Shown here in pieces: positions 15,466-23,204 of a stretch of 35,375 bases of DNA (positions are counted from its first letter, which is position 1; every line of letters begins with the position of its first letter). Both the position numbers and the translations under genes were made by a program. A model generated the notes under the pieces. It did no database searches. It saw nothing but the letters and a program-made list of their open reading frames with translations, and was not told the origin of the DNA. Where the stretch lies: positions 1-35,375 of the forward strand of contig NZ_JABBJJ010000106.1 of the NCBI RefSeq assembly GCF_012933655.1, in the 5' to 3' direction. This stretch comes from Pyxidicoccus fallax. GTDB lineage: Bacteria > Myxococcota > Myxococcia > Myxococcales > Myxococcaceae.

Positions 15466-16662
15466 TCAGCGCACCGTCTGGAGGAGCCGCTCGGCCTGCT
15501 CGCGCAGCTCCTTCGCGTCGGCGGGCGCCAGCTTGAGGACCTCGCGCGCCATCGCCTGGGCCTTTGTCTTGTCACCCTTGCGCGCGTGGACGATGGCGAG
15601 GTTGAGCACGGGCTCCACCCGGTGGGGCGCGCGGCGGCGGGACTCCTCGAGAATCTCGATGGCGGCCGTCAGGCGCTCCTCGGGGTCTCCGCCCTCCTCC
15701 CACCGCATCAGGAGGTTGCCGAGGTTGTTGGCGGGGGCCCAGTCCTCCGGGTCCAGGTCCATGGCCGCGCGCCAGGCGTGCACCGCGCCCTCCACGTCCG
15801 GCGGCGCGCCGGCCTCGAGCACCATGGCCTCGATGGACTTCGTCTGCGCCGTCGCCTGCCCGCGCGCCTCCAGCTTGCGGACCAGCTCCAGGGCCTCCAC
15901 GCGGTGGCCGGTGGCCATCATCATGCGGGCCAGGTTGCCCTGCGCCTCGGGGTCGTCGGGGAACTCGCGGGCCAGGTGCTTCGCGATGCCGAAGGCCTCG
16001 GGCACGTTGCCGCGCGCGGCCAGCACGCGGCTGAGCGCGTTGAGCAGCTCCGGCTGGTCCGGCATCAGCTTCAGGCCATCGCGCAGCAGGTCCTCCGCCT
16101 GCGCCAGCTCGCCGAGCTGCTGGAGGATGATGGTCCACGTCACGTAGACGGGGGGATTGAGCGGGTTGAGCTCCAGCGCCCGTTGCAGGTGCGGCAGCGC
16201 CAGCGTCAGCTCCTCCTGCGCCAGCAGCACGCGCGCCAGGTTGAAGCGGTACTGGGCCACGTCGGGGTCGAGCTGCACCGCCCGCTCCAGCTCCTTGCGA
16301 GCGCCCGGGAAGTCGTTCAGCCCGCCGAGGATGAAGCTCAGACCGAAGTGCGCCTCGGCGCGCGGGGGCTTCGCCTCGCGGATGATTTGCGTGTAGAGGG
16401 TGCGGGCGCCCTCCAGGTCTCCGCGCGACGAGGCCAGCGCGGCCTTCACCAGCTTGGAGTCCGCGTCCTCCACGCCACCGCGGGTGGCCTGGTTCACGAG
16501 CTGCTCCGCCCGGTCCCAGTCCCCATCCACCGAAGCCAGCTTCGCGAGCGTCAGCAGCGCGACGCGGTCGTCCTTGTTCTTGCTGAGGGCGCTCTCGGCG
16601 AGCTCCCGAGCCTTGTCGACCTCACCGGCCTTCAACAACGCCTGCATGCTCTGGGTGGTCAT
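15466..16662 (-). CDS. TPR-repeat protein
   Basis: A 398-residue soluble protein built almost entirely from tetratricopeptide repeats. Examples are AEAHFGLSFILGGLNDFPGARKELERAVQLDP, AQYRFNLARVLLAQEELTLALPHLQRALELNP and ILLQQLGELAQAEDLL-type helices; roughly ten units run from residue ~5 to the end. There is no signal peptide. TPR arrays act as protein-protein scaffolds, and nothing here reveals the partner. I use the ATG at 16662 because the upstream 25 codons are unrelated to TPR. It converges with the lipoprotein gene at 15461, 4 bases apart, and lies 123 bp beyond the strong hairpin and stop of the gene at 16786. Confidence 0.85.
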   Translation of the reverse strand: MTTQSMQALLKAGEVDKARELAESALSKNKDDRVALLTLAKLASVDGDWDRAEQLVNQATRGGVEDADSKLVKAALASSRGDLEGARTLYTQIIREAKPPRAEAHFGLSFILGGLNDFPGARKELERAVQLDPDVAQYRFNLARVLLAQEELTLALPHLQRALELNPLNPPVYVTWTIILQQLGELAQAEDLLRDGLKLMPDQPELLNALSRVLAARGNVPEAFGIAKHLAREFPDDPEAQGNLARMMMATGHRVEALELVRKLEARGQATAQTKSIEAMVLEAGAPPDVEGAVHAWRAAMDLDPEDWAPANNLGNLLMRWEEGGDPEERLTAAIEILEESRRRAPHRVEPVLNLAIVHARKGDKTKAQAMAREVLKLAPADAKELREQAERLLQTVR

Positions 16663-16705
16663 GGGGGGGCAGTATGCCAGGGCAGAGGGGGGCCCGGAAA
16701 ACAGA

Positions 16706-16755
16706 GGGCGCGAGCCTCGCGGCGCCTTGGAAGGCACCGCGGAGGACTCGCGCCC
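16706..16755 (-). terminator. Long, strong intrinsic terminator
   Basis: A 50-base near-palindrome: a 9-bp perfect base (GGGCGCGAG with CTCGCGCCC), then CCTC, GCGG and GCCTT paired segments broken by two single-base bulges and one mismatch, around a 2-base apex. On the minus strand the stem is followed by TCTGTTTTCC. It begins 30 bases after the stop of the leftward gene at 16786. Confidence 0.75.
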
Positions 16756-16785
16756 GGGGTGTGGGGTGCGGGGGAACGCTGACGG

Positions 16786-17778
16786 CTAGAACAGGCTCTT
16801 GAAGAACTTGCTCACGCTCTGGGCGGCTTCCTTCACCATCTCGACGGGCTTCTCGATGATGCTCTTCACCATCTCGACGGGCTTCTCGACGACCTTCTTG
16901 ATGGTGTCCTTGATGCCCTTGAAGTCGATGTCGATGTTCACGCCCAGCTTGAAGCCGATGCCGAGCGCGGCGCCGATGTCCAGGCGGGCCTTGAAGCGGC
17001 CGTTCTTGAAGCCGGCCTCGGCCTTGAAGGCCACGCCCACGCCGGCCCACGCCTCGGCGCTGCCGCCGACGCTGCCGAACTTGCCCAGGTTGACGTTCGC
17101 CTCGACACCCGCGCGAGCGCCCACGAAGGCGTCGGCTTCAATCTTGGCGGCGTAGATGCCCTTGGCCGGGTCGATGACCATCTCGCCGTTGGCGCGGGCC
17201 ACGGCGCCCACGTACGCCTCGCCCTTGGCGTCCAGGGTGTAGTCACCCTTGCCGACGCGGATGGAGCCCTGCGCGCGCGCCAGCGTGGCCGCGGCCTCCA
17301 GCGAGCCGGTGGCCTTCAGCGCGCCACCCTCGAAGGACACCTTGCCGGAGCCCTTCACCATGGCCTCGGCCAGCGAGTAGCTGCCCTGGCCCTGGACGAG
17401 ACCGCCGGCGCTGCTGAAGGCGCCCTGGCCCCGGTGCGCGGCCACGCTCTTCTCGAAGGAGCCCTCGGTCAGCGTGACGCCGGGCATCTTGCCCAGCAGC
17501 TTCGCGCCCTTGCTGTTGTTGGCGTTGGGCGTGAAGAGGTCGCTGGTGTCGCCGTGCGAGAAGGTCTTGTTGTAGTTCCGGTTGACCTGCTTACCGGTCT
17601 CGAAGCTGTTCTGGTACCGGCCGTTCTGCTGGGTGACCGCCGTGTTCTTCTTGTCCGGCGTCGTCGCGACCTGGTTCTTCTGGGTCCCCTTCTGGGGCAG
17701 CGACGTCTGCGGCTCCTTGTGCTTGAGGGACTGCGTCAGGCCACGGAAGTTGAAGCCGCGGAAGATGTTGGCGGTCAT
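16786..17778 (-). CDS. Gly/Ala-rich amphipathic protein of unknown function
   Basis: A 330-residue protein in three parts. Residues ~1-105 are polar, Asn/Gln/Lys-rich and probably disordered (KGTQKNQVATTPDKKN). Residues ~106-285 are a regular run of alternating small/hydrophobic residues rich in Gly, Ala, Val (e.g. GSGKVSFEGGALKATGSLEA, VGARAGVEANVNLGKFGSVG). This pattern resembles the repetitive beta/amphipathic segments found in some secreted toxins and phage-tail-like cargo. The C-terminal ~286-330 has an imperfect duplication (KKVVEKPVEMVKS, EKPVEMVKE) and ends with FFKSLF. There is no signal peptide. I cannot assign a family. The ATG at 17778 begins the protein proper; upstream codons to 17967 run into a promoter-like AT-rich gap. 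Confidence 0.65.
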   Translation of the reverse strand: MTANIFRGFNFRGLTQSLKHKEPQTSLPQKGTQKNQVATTPDKKNTAVTQQNGRYQNSFETGKQVNRNYNKTFSHGDTSDLFTPNANNSKGAKLLGKMPGVTLTEGSFEKSVAAHRGQGAFSSAGGLVQGQGSYSLAEAMVKGSGKVSFEGGALKATGSLEAAATLARAQGSIRVGKGDYTLDAKGEAYVGAVARANGEMVIDPAKGIYAAKIEADAFVGARAGVEANVNLGKFGSVGGSAEAWAGVGVAFKAEAGFKNGRFKARLDIGAALGIGFKLGVNIDIDFKGIKDTIKKVVEKPVEMVKSIIEKPVEMVKEAAQSVSKFFKSLF

Positions 17779-17864
17779 GGAAGGCGTGCTCCGGTTCGGA
17801 AAATTATGACTTGAACCATTCTCGCCGCGATGTAGCGGCAGGTTGCGTGGTGCTGGATCTTTTC

Positions 17865-17878
17865 CGGCGAATTCGCCG
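17865..17878. promoter_or_regulatory. Perfect 14-bp palindrome upstream of the Gly/Ala-rich gene
   Basis: CGGCGAATTCGCCG is fully self-complementary. It lies 4 bases past the stop of the leftward DUF3592 gene and 86 bp upstream of the gene starting at 17778. The gap 17779-17882 also has an AT-rich block (17797-17815, AAAATTATGACTTGAA) where a -10 element could lie. Operator or terminator. Confidence 0.35.
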
Positions 17879-17882
17879 CGGC

Positions 17883-18422
17883 TCAGCGGCCGCTGAACCA
17901 GCGCACGAAGAAGAAGAAGGCGCCGGTGACGACGAGGCACGCGGCTCCAGCAATCGGCAGGGCCCATGAGGTGCCCTGGACCCCGGGCTCGAGCAGGGCG
18001 CGAGACGGGTCCTCCGGGTCATAGAAGACCGTGACGGGCCTGCCGGGGGCGTAGCGCGCCGCATGGGCCTGCGCGCTCTGCTTGTTGCCGACCTCCACCA
18101 CGTCCATCCCCAGCTCCGTGCCCGTGTAGGTGTGGCGGTCCACGGTGTAGGTGTACTCGACCTGGGGCCGGTAGAGGACCTGGGGCGGAGGCTTGGGGGC
18201 GTCGTCGTCGTAGCTCGACTCGCGTTGAAGGGCGGGGGCCTCGCGGGAGGTGACGCGCGAGGAGCGGATGGTGCCCTGGGTGGAGGGCCAGTTCCGGGTG
18301 CGCGCGTTGCGCTGCATCCGGATGAAGCCCCAGATGACGAGACCCAGGCCGGTGACGCCCAGGACGACGGCGATGGTGGAGAGCACCGAGAGGAGCAATG
18401 GCTTCATACGGGGCCGCACCAT
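17883..18422 (-). CDS. DUF3592 membrane protein
   Basis: A 179-residue protein with a transmembrane helix at ~7-33, an extracytoplasmic or cytosolic domain, and a second helix at ~152-174. The middle has the DUF3592 signature: a WPSTQGTI strand near the first helix, VEYTYTVDRHTYTGTEL, and the RPVTVFYDPEDPSRALLEPG motif (128-147). DUF3592 proteins are common in myxobacteria and of unknown role. I prefer the ATG at 18422, preceded by GGAGG at a 9-base distance; the ATG at 18407 is possible. It is divergent from the metallopeptidase gene at 18537. Confidence 0.8.
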   Translation of the reverse strand: MVRPRMKPLLLSVLSTIAVVLGVTGLGLVIWGFIRMQRNARTRNWPSTQGTIRSSRVTSREAPALQRESSYDDDAPKPPPQVLYRPQVEYTYTVDRHTYTGTELGMDVVEVGNKQSAQAHAARYAPGRPVTVFYDPEDPSRALLEPGVQGTSWALPIAGAACLVVTGAFFFFVRWFSGR

Positions 18423-18536
18423 AGCAGCGGCCTCCGGGCTGGCGTCGAGGCCGCCCCCCGGCTCCTCGCATGCCGTCGCGTCACAACCCGCGTCCGCCGA
18501 CACCACCCGGTGGAGGGAGCCTGAGAGGGGGAGGGC

Positions 18537-20381
18537 ATGGCTGTCGACATCCGCGTTCCCGTCCTCGTGCAGGACCCGGTCGCCTCGGGCGAGCGGAGCC
18601 TGCCGAGGATGGAGTGGGTGCGCCTGCGTGGCGAGGACGTGGTGCTGGACGGGCCCGTCTCGCCACGCGTGGCGGTGCTGGACCTGGACGCCATCACGGG
18701 CAGGCTGAAGCGGGGTGCCCGCTACCAGCCTCCCGTGCGCGACGGCGAGCCGGGCACGTTCCGCCTCCAGGACCCCGAGCGGCTGGACGCGGCGGACGTC
18801 ATCCAGGTGAGCGTCTTCGGCGCGGTGCTCCGGACGCTGGAGATGTTCGAGGAGGATGACGCGCTCGGCCGCCGGGTGCGTTGGGCCTTCGAGGGCTCGC
18901 AGCTGCTCGTGGTGCCCCGGGCCGGCGAGTGGGCGAACGCCTTCTACCAGCGCGAGTCCCGCAGCCTGCAGTTCTTCTCCTTCCGCCATCGGCTCCCCAA
19001 TGGGCGGGAGGAGCGCATCTACACCTGCCAGTCGCAGGACATCATCGCGCACGAGACGGCGCACGCGGTGCTGGATGGCATCGCCCCGGACCTGTACCAC
19101 GCGCTGTCCCCGCAGGCCGTGGCGCTGCACGAGGCGGTGGCGGATCTCACCGCGGCACTCGCCGCCTTCCGGTGCCGGCCACTCGTCCGGCAGGTGCTGA
19201 AGGAGCAGGGTGGCAGCATCGCCCGCTCCGGTGCGTTCAGCGCCATTGGCGAGCAGTTCGGCAAGGCGCTCGGCCATGAGAAGGGCCACCTGCGGGACCT
19301 GCACAACGAGAAGACGCTGAGGCCCATCGAGGGCGGGAGGCCGGAGGACGTCGTCACCTCGGTGGAGCCGCACGCGCTGAGCGAGGTGCTCTCCGGCGCG
19401 CTCTATGGCGTCATGCTGCGGCTGCACGAGGCGCTGAAGGACGAGTTCGCGCTCAAGCCCCAGGCGCGCACGTCGCTGGTGGCCCCCGCGGAGACGGCTC
19501 GGCACGCGCTGCCTCCCGAGGACGCACCCGAGCCTCCGTTGGAGTACCGGGACTACGTGTCCGACGAGGCCTGGCAGGAGGCGCGAAGGCGGATGTCGGG
19601 CAAGGCGCTGGCGGTGGCGGCGTCGCGCTTCAAGCGCAGCCTGTACCGGGGGCTGGACTACCTGCCTCCGGGCGAGGTGTCGTTCGCGGACCTGGGCCGG
19701 GCCATCCTCGCGGCGGACCAGGCGTCGCACCCGGACAGCGGCGAGCAGCGGACGTGGCTGTGCCAGGAGTTCGTCCGCCGGGGCATCGTCCGCCACGAGC
19801 GCGAGTTGCGCGTGCGCACGGACTTCGAGCACCGCGCCCTGGACGGCGTGGACATGGACACGCTGGTGAAGAGCGACTGGGCCGCGTACGCGTTCGCGAA
19901 CCGGCATCGCGGCTTCCTGCGGATTCCCCGGGGCGTCTCCTTCCACATCGCGCCGCGGCTGGTGGTGGAGAAGCTCTACTACGGCGCCACGGGCGGTCAG
20001 CGGACGCGGCGCATCCGCGAGTGCCTCTTCAAGGTGTCCTGGAAGGTGGACGAGCCGGACACGCTGCCCGGCAGCGGACTGCCGGAGTGGAGGCAGGTCA
20101 CCTTCGGCACCACGCTCGCCATCGACTGCGAGACGCGGCGGGTGCGGGTGCTGCTCACGTCGGACCGGCACCTGACGCGGAAGGCGGACCGGGACGGGAT
20201 GGTGCGGTGGTTGATGGAGGAGGACCTGCTGCGCGTGGGTGAGGACGCGCTCGGCCCCGATGGACGGCCGCTGTGCGGCACCATCCGGGGGGAGGTCTCC
20301 GACGGAATCCTCCGCGTGGTGGGCACCGCGCACATGCTCCACCTGACGGAGCAGCGCCGCTTCGCGAGAGGAGGTGGGTGA
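18537..20381 (+). CDS. Putative cytoplasmic M4-like (gluzincin) zinc metallopeptidase
   Basis: A 614-residue protein without signal peptide. Residues ~130-300 reproduce the thermolysin-type catalytic core: NAFYQRESRSLQFFSF (strand leading in), DIIAHETAHAVLDG (HExxH, His172, Glu173, His176), then HEAVADLTAAL (third zinc ligand Glu199, structural Asp203). PHALSEVLSGALYGV follows, where His279 aligns with the catalytic His of thermolysin. Residues ~300-614 are unassigned, with a WKVDEPDTLPGSGLPEWRQVTFGTTLAIDC segment that looks strand-rich. Typical M4 enzymes are secreted with a propeptide; this one appears intracellular, which is unusual. It is translationally coupled to the MBL-fold gene (TGATG overlap at 20379-20383), so the pair probably acts together. 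Confidence 0.75.
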   Translation: MAVDIRVPVLVQDPVASGERSLPRMEWVRLRGEDVVLDGPVSPRVAVLDLDAITGRLKRGARYQPPVRDGEPGTFRLQDPERLDAADVIQVSVFGAVLRTLEMFEEDDALGRRVRWAFEGSQLLVVPRAGEWANAFYQRESRSLQFFSFRHRLPNGREERIYTCQSQDIIAHETAHAVLDGIAPDLYHALSPQAVALHEAVADLTAALAAFRCRPLVRQVLKEQGGSIARSGAFSAIGEQFGKALGHEKGHLRDLHNEKTLRPIEGGRPEDVVTSVEPHALSEVLSGALYGVMLRLHEALKDEFALKPQARTSLVAPAETARHALPPEDAPEPPLEYRDYVSDEAWQEARRRMSGKALAVAASRFKRSLYRGLDYLPPGEVSFADLGRAILAADQASHPDSGEQRTWLCQEFVRRGIVRHERELRVRTDFEHRALDGVDMDTLVKSDWAAYAFANRHRGFLRIPRGVSFHIAPRLVVEKLYYGATGGQRTRRIRECLFKVSWKVDEPDTLPGSGLPEWRQVTFGTTLAIDCETRRVRVLLTSDRHLTRKADRDGMVRWLMEEDLLRVGEDALGPDGRPLCGTIRGEVSDGILRVVGTAHMLHLTEQRRFARGGG

Positions 20382-21616
20382 TGGATGCGCTGCGGGTGCG
20401 CACGTACAACGTGCGGTTCGGTGACGCGCTGCTGGTGTCGGTGCCGGACCACGATGCCACCACGGGCCTGACGACGATGCGCCACCTGCTCATCGACGTG
20501 GGCAACGTGCAGGCCGGCGAGGGCGGCGCGGACAGCGGCTTCCTGCCCGTGCTGGAGAACGTGCTGGCGGAGCTGGATGGGGCGCCGCTGGACCTCTACG
20601 TGATGACGCACGAGCACCTGGACCATGTGCAGGGGCTGCCCTACGCGGACGAGCGCCGGTATGGGGGAGGGCTGCGGGAGAAGCTGAAGCCACGCCATGC
20701 CTGGCTGACGGCGTCGGCGGCGCCGGACTATTACGAGCGGCATCCCGAGGCGAAGAAGCAGCTCGACGCGAGCCGCGCGCTGTACGACGACCTGCGGGAG
20801 TACTGCCAGCTGAAGCCCGAGGCGGCGCGCGGGGTGGTGCCGTCCTTCCTGCTGACCAACGACTACCGGAAGACGGACGCGTGCGTGGAGTACCTGCGCG
20901 GGCTGGCGGAGCGGACACACTACGTCCACCGGGGCGCGGCGCTGGCGGAGACGCACCCGTTCAAGGAAGCGCGGCTGGAGGTGTGGGCCCCCGAGGAGGA
21001 CACGAGCGAGTACTACGGACGCTTCATGCCGGTGGCGCTGGGGCTGAAGCGGAAGGCGGGAGGGGAGGTGTCCCTGCACGTGCCGGCGCCTCCGGCCGGA
21101 GTGGATGCGAGCGCCTTCTACAACCTGCTCGCGTGGCGGTGCCGGGGTGTGGGGGATGACTTGCTGGCCATCGACAAGGCGGCGAACAACACCAGCATCG
21201 TCTTCAGCCTGGAGTGGCGCGGATGGCGGCTGCTCTTCGCCGGTGACGCGGAGGTGCGAAGCTGGAAGACGATGAAGAAGCACGGCGTGCTCAAGCCGGT
21301 GCACTTCCTCAAGGTGAGCCACCATGGCAGCCACAACGGGACGCCGGATGGGGACATCTTCGACGCCATCCTCCCCGTGCAACCGCCGGATGGACGGCAG
21401 CGGACCGCGGTCATCTCCGCGTACGACGGCACGTACAACGGCATCCCGCATGCCCCCACGAATGAGCGGCTGCGCTCCCGGTGCGCGCTGAGCACCACGC
21501 TGCAGCCGGGGAACGTGCCGTACCTGGACCTGCTGTTCGAGGACGTGGAGCGCACGCGGACGCCCCCGAGAATCCGGCGCGCGGTGCCGGTGCGGAACCC
21601 CGGGCGGCGGGCGTGA
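20381..21616 (+). CDS. ComEC/Rec2-type metallo-beta-lactamase-fold hydrolase
   Basis: A 411-residue soluble protein with the MBL fold. The zinc motif is MTHEHLDHVQG (HEHLDH at 77-82), with LFAGDAE (Asp289) and KVSHHGSHNG (313-317), the last typical of the ComEC C-terminal domain and its stand-alone relatives. There is no membrane part, so it is not a DNA-uptake channel. Relatives occur as hydrolases, possibly nucleases, in bacterial conflict systems. An insertion at ~90-260 is unusually long. The start at 20381 overlaps the metallopeptidase stop by one base and is preceded by GAGAGGAGG, showing translational coupling. Substrate unknown. Confidence 0.8.
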   Translation: MDALRVRTYNVRFGDALLVSVPDHDATTGLTTMRHLLIDVGNVQAGEGGADSGFLPVLENVLAELDGAPLDLYVMTHEHLDHVQGLPYADERRYGGGLREKLKPRHAWLTASAAPDYYERHPEAKKQLDASRALYDDLREYCQLKPEAARGVVPSFLLTNDYRKTDACVEYLRGLAERTHYVHRGAALAETHPFKEARLEVWAPEEDTSEYYGRFMPVALGLKRKAGGEVSLHVPAPPAGVDASAFYNLLAWRCRGVGDDLLAIDKAANNTSIVFSLEWRGWRLLFAGDAEVRSWKTMKKHGVLKPVHFLKVSHHGSHNGTPDGDIFDAILPVQPPDGRQRTAVISAYDGTYNGIPHAPTNERLRSRCALSTTLQPGNVPYLDLLFEDVERTRTPPRIRRAVPVRNPGRRA

Positions 21617-21621
21617 GGGAG

Positions 21622-21644
21622 TGTGGAGAACTTGTGGAGGTGTC
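21622..21644 (+). repeat. Left copy of a perfect 23-bp inverted repeat
   Basis: The sequence begins TGTGGAGAACTTGTGGAG and ends GTGTC. It is identical to the reverse complement of 23208-23230. It lies 5 bases after the MBL gene stop and 6 bases before the stop of the DUF4166 gene. Internally it holds two TGTGGAG motifs 12 bases apart. Confidence 0.9.
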
Positions 21645-21650
21645 CTCCGC

Positions 21651-23204
21651 TCAGGCCGTGGCCCGCCAGGCCTGGTAGTGGATGCTGCCGAGGGGCGGCT
21701 CCGTCCCCGCTTCCGGGGAGAGCGTGCCGATGATGTCCACGGACTCGGAGCCGTCCGGAGCGGGGTGGGTGCGGAACTCGACGCACAATCCGAACAGGGG
21801 CACGGGCAGTCCGTGCCAGCGCACGCGGCGGCCTCGGAGGGAGAGTCCGCCACCTTCCAGGACGCGGGCGTCCAGCTCCACCTCCAGGCCGTGCTCGACG
21901 AAGACCTCGTACAGCCGTCCCTTGCGCACGACGAAGTCGGAGTCGAAGACGCGCAGGACGCCGTCGCAGTACAGCTCGCGGACGAAGTGCATGGAGCCGT
22001 CCTCGCGGCGGAAGGTGCGGAAGCGGGAGGGAAAGGCCCGGGCGCCATGCTCGGAGACGCCCTGGCCGAGGAGCCGGGTGGCGACCCAGGCGATGACGCG
22101 GGCCTTGCGGGTGCGCAGCTCGACGGAGGTGCGCACGGCCCAGGCGCCGGGGTTGCCGTAGAAGCGCACCACGCGCGGGTCCACGCGGGCCACGTCCTCG
22201 CCGAGCGTGGCCGCGAGCAGGGGCCAGCCATCCGCGGGGCCCACGGATTGGCCCCGGTGGAGGGCGCGCACACCTCGGCGGTAGACGCCCGCCGCGGCCC
22301 ACGCGGTGATGAAGCTGGAGAGCAGCAGCCACGCGGCTCGGCGCTCATCCACGAGCCCGGGGCGTCCGGGCCAGCGGGGGAAGAGCACCGCGCGGGCAGT
22401 GGCGAGCGCGTAGTGCTGGAGGAGGCTCCACCCGGCGCGCAGCATCCGCCCCAGCGTCACGGCCATGGAGTGGGCGATGGCGGCCTCGCCTGGCACGGCG
22501 CCAGCGAGCGCGGGCTGGTCGAAGAAGCGGGAGCCGAGCGTCAACTCCAGGTGCTGCACGAGCAGGCGCCACAGGGGCTCGCCCTCGTGGGAGCGGGCCT
22601 CCTCGCGGAATGCCGCTTCGAGTCCGGCTTCCCGTGCCTGGAGGGCGTCGCGCATGTGGGCTTCAATCCAGCGCTCATCCCGAATCTCCAGGGGGAGGCC
22701 CTCCTCGCAGGCCCGCGCGTACGCTGCCCACGCCGGGGTGCGTGGCCGGCCCAGGGCGTCCACCGGCAGCACGGCTTGTCCGAGGCGGGCGAAGGGCTCG
22801 GACAGACCCCAGAAGCGGCCCAGGGCCACGGCGCTCGCGACGAGCAGGTGCACGCGGGCCATGCGGCACGGGTGGGAACTGTAGAAGTCCGCGAGCAGGG
22901 CCACGGCCCGGCGGGAGGCGCGCTGGCGGAGCACGAAGGCGCGCAGGGCTTCATGCGAGGCACCGGGCAGCCACCGCCGCGCGTCGTCGAGCTCGGTGGG
23001 GGTGAGGTCATCGACGAAGGGCGGGACATGGGCCCGGCGGGGCGATGGGCGTGAAGCCTCGGAGCCGGTGATGGCGGAGTCCTCCACGACGGACCTGGCG
23101 TGGACCTCGGGTGGCGACGTCCTCGCGCCATTCCGCGGGGCCCATCCCGCGAGCTCTCGTCCCGGTTTCCCCATGACAGCTGTGTCTGTGCTCGCCGCGC
23201 TCAT
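21651..23204 (-). CDS. DUF4166-containing protein
   Basis: A 517-residue protein. The C-terminal ~330-515 fits DUF4166: VVRFYGNPGAW, FPSRFRTFRREDGSMHFVRE, DSDFVVRKGRLYEVF, RVRWHGLPVPLFG and a closing GTLSPEAG...LGSIHYQAW. The N-terminal 330 residues are helical and I do not recognise them; residues ~270-300 (AAWLLLSSFITAWAAAGVYRRG) are moderately hydrophobic and may touch a membrane. Its ATG overlaps the stop of the upstream SRPBCC-like gene by 4 bases (23201-23204). Its ribosome binding site (TGTGGAGG) lies inside the right copy of the 23-bp inverted repeat. DUF4166 function is unknown. Confidence 0.7.
   Translation of the reverse strand: MSAASTDTAVMGKPGRELAGWAPRNGARTSPPEVHARSVVEDSAITGSEASRPSPRRAHVPPFVDDLTPTELDDARRWLPGASHEALRAFVLRQRASRRAVALLADFYSSHPCRMARVHLLVASAVALGRFWGLSEPFARLGQAVLPVDALGRPRTPAWAAYARACEEGLPLEIRDERWIEAHMRDALQAREAGLEAAFREEARSHEGEPLWRLLVQHLELTLGSRFFDQPALAGAVPGEAAIAHSMAVTLGRMLRAGWSLLQHYALATARAVLFPRWPGRPGLVDERRAAWLLLSSFITAWAAAGVYRRGVRALHRGQSVGPADGWPLLAATLGEDVARVDPRVVRFYGNPGAWAVRTSVELRTRKARVIAWVATRLLGQGVSEHGARAFPSRFRTFRREDGSMHFVRELYCDGVLRVFDSDFVVRKGRLYEVFVEHGLEVELDARVLEGGGLSLRGRRVRWHGLPVPLFGLCVEFRTHPAPDGSESVDIIGTLSPEAGTEPPLGSIHYQAWRATA

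Noticed and set aside
19997-22348. 783-codon minus-strand open frame
   Set aside because: It is antisense to the metallopeptidase and MBL genes, both with full catalytic motifs, and crosses their ends.
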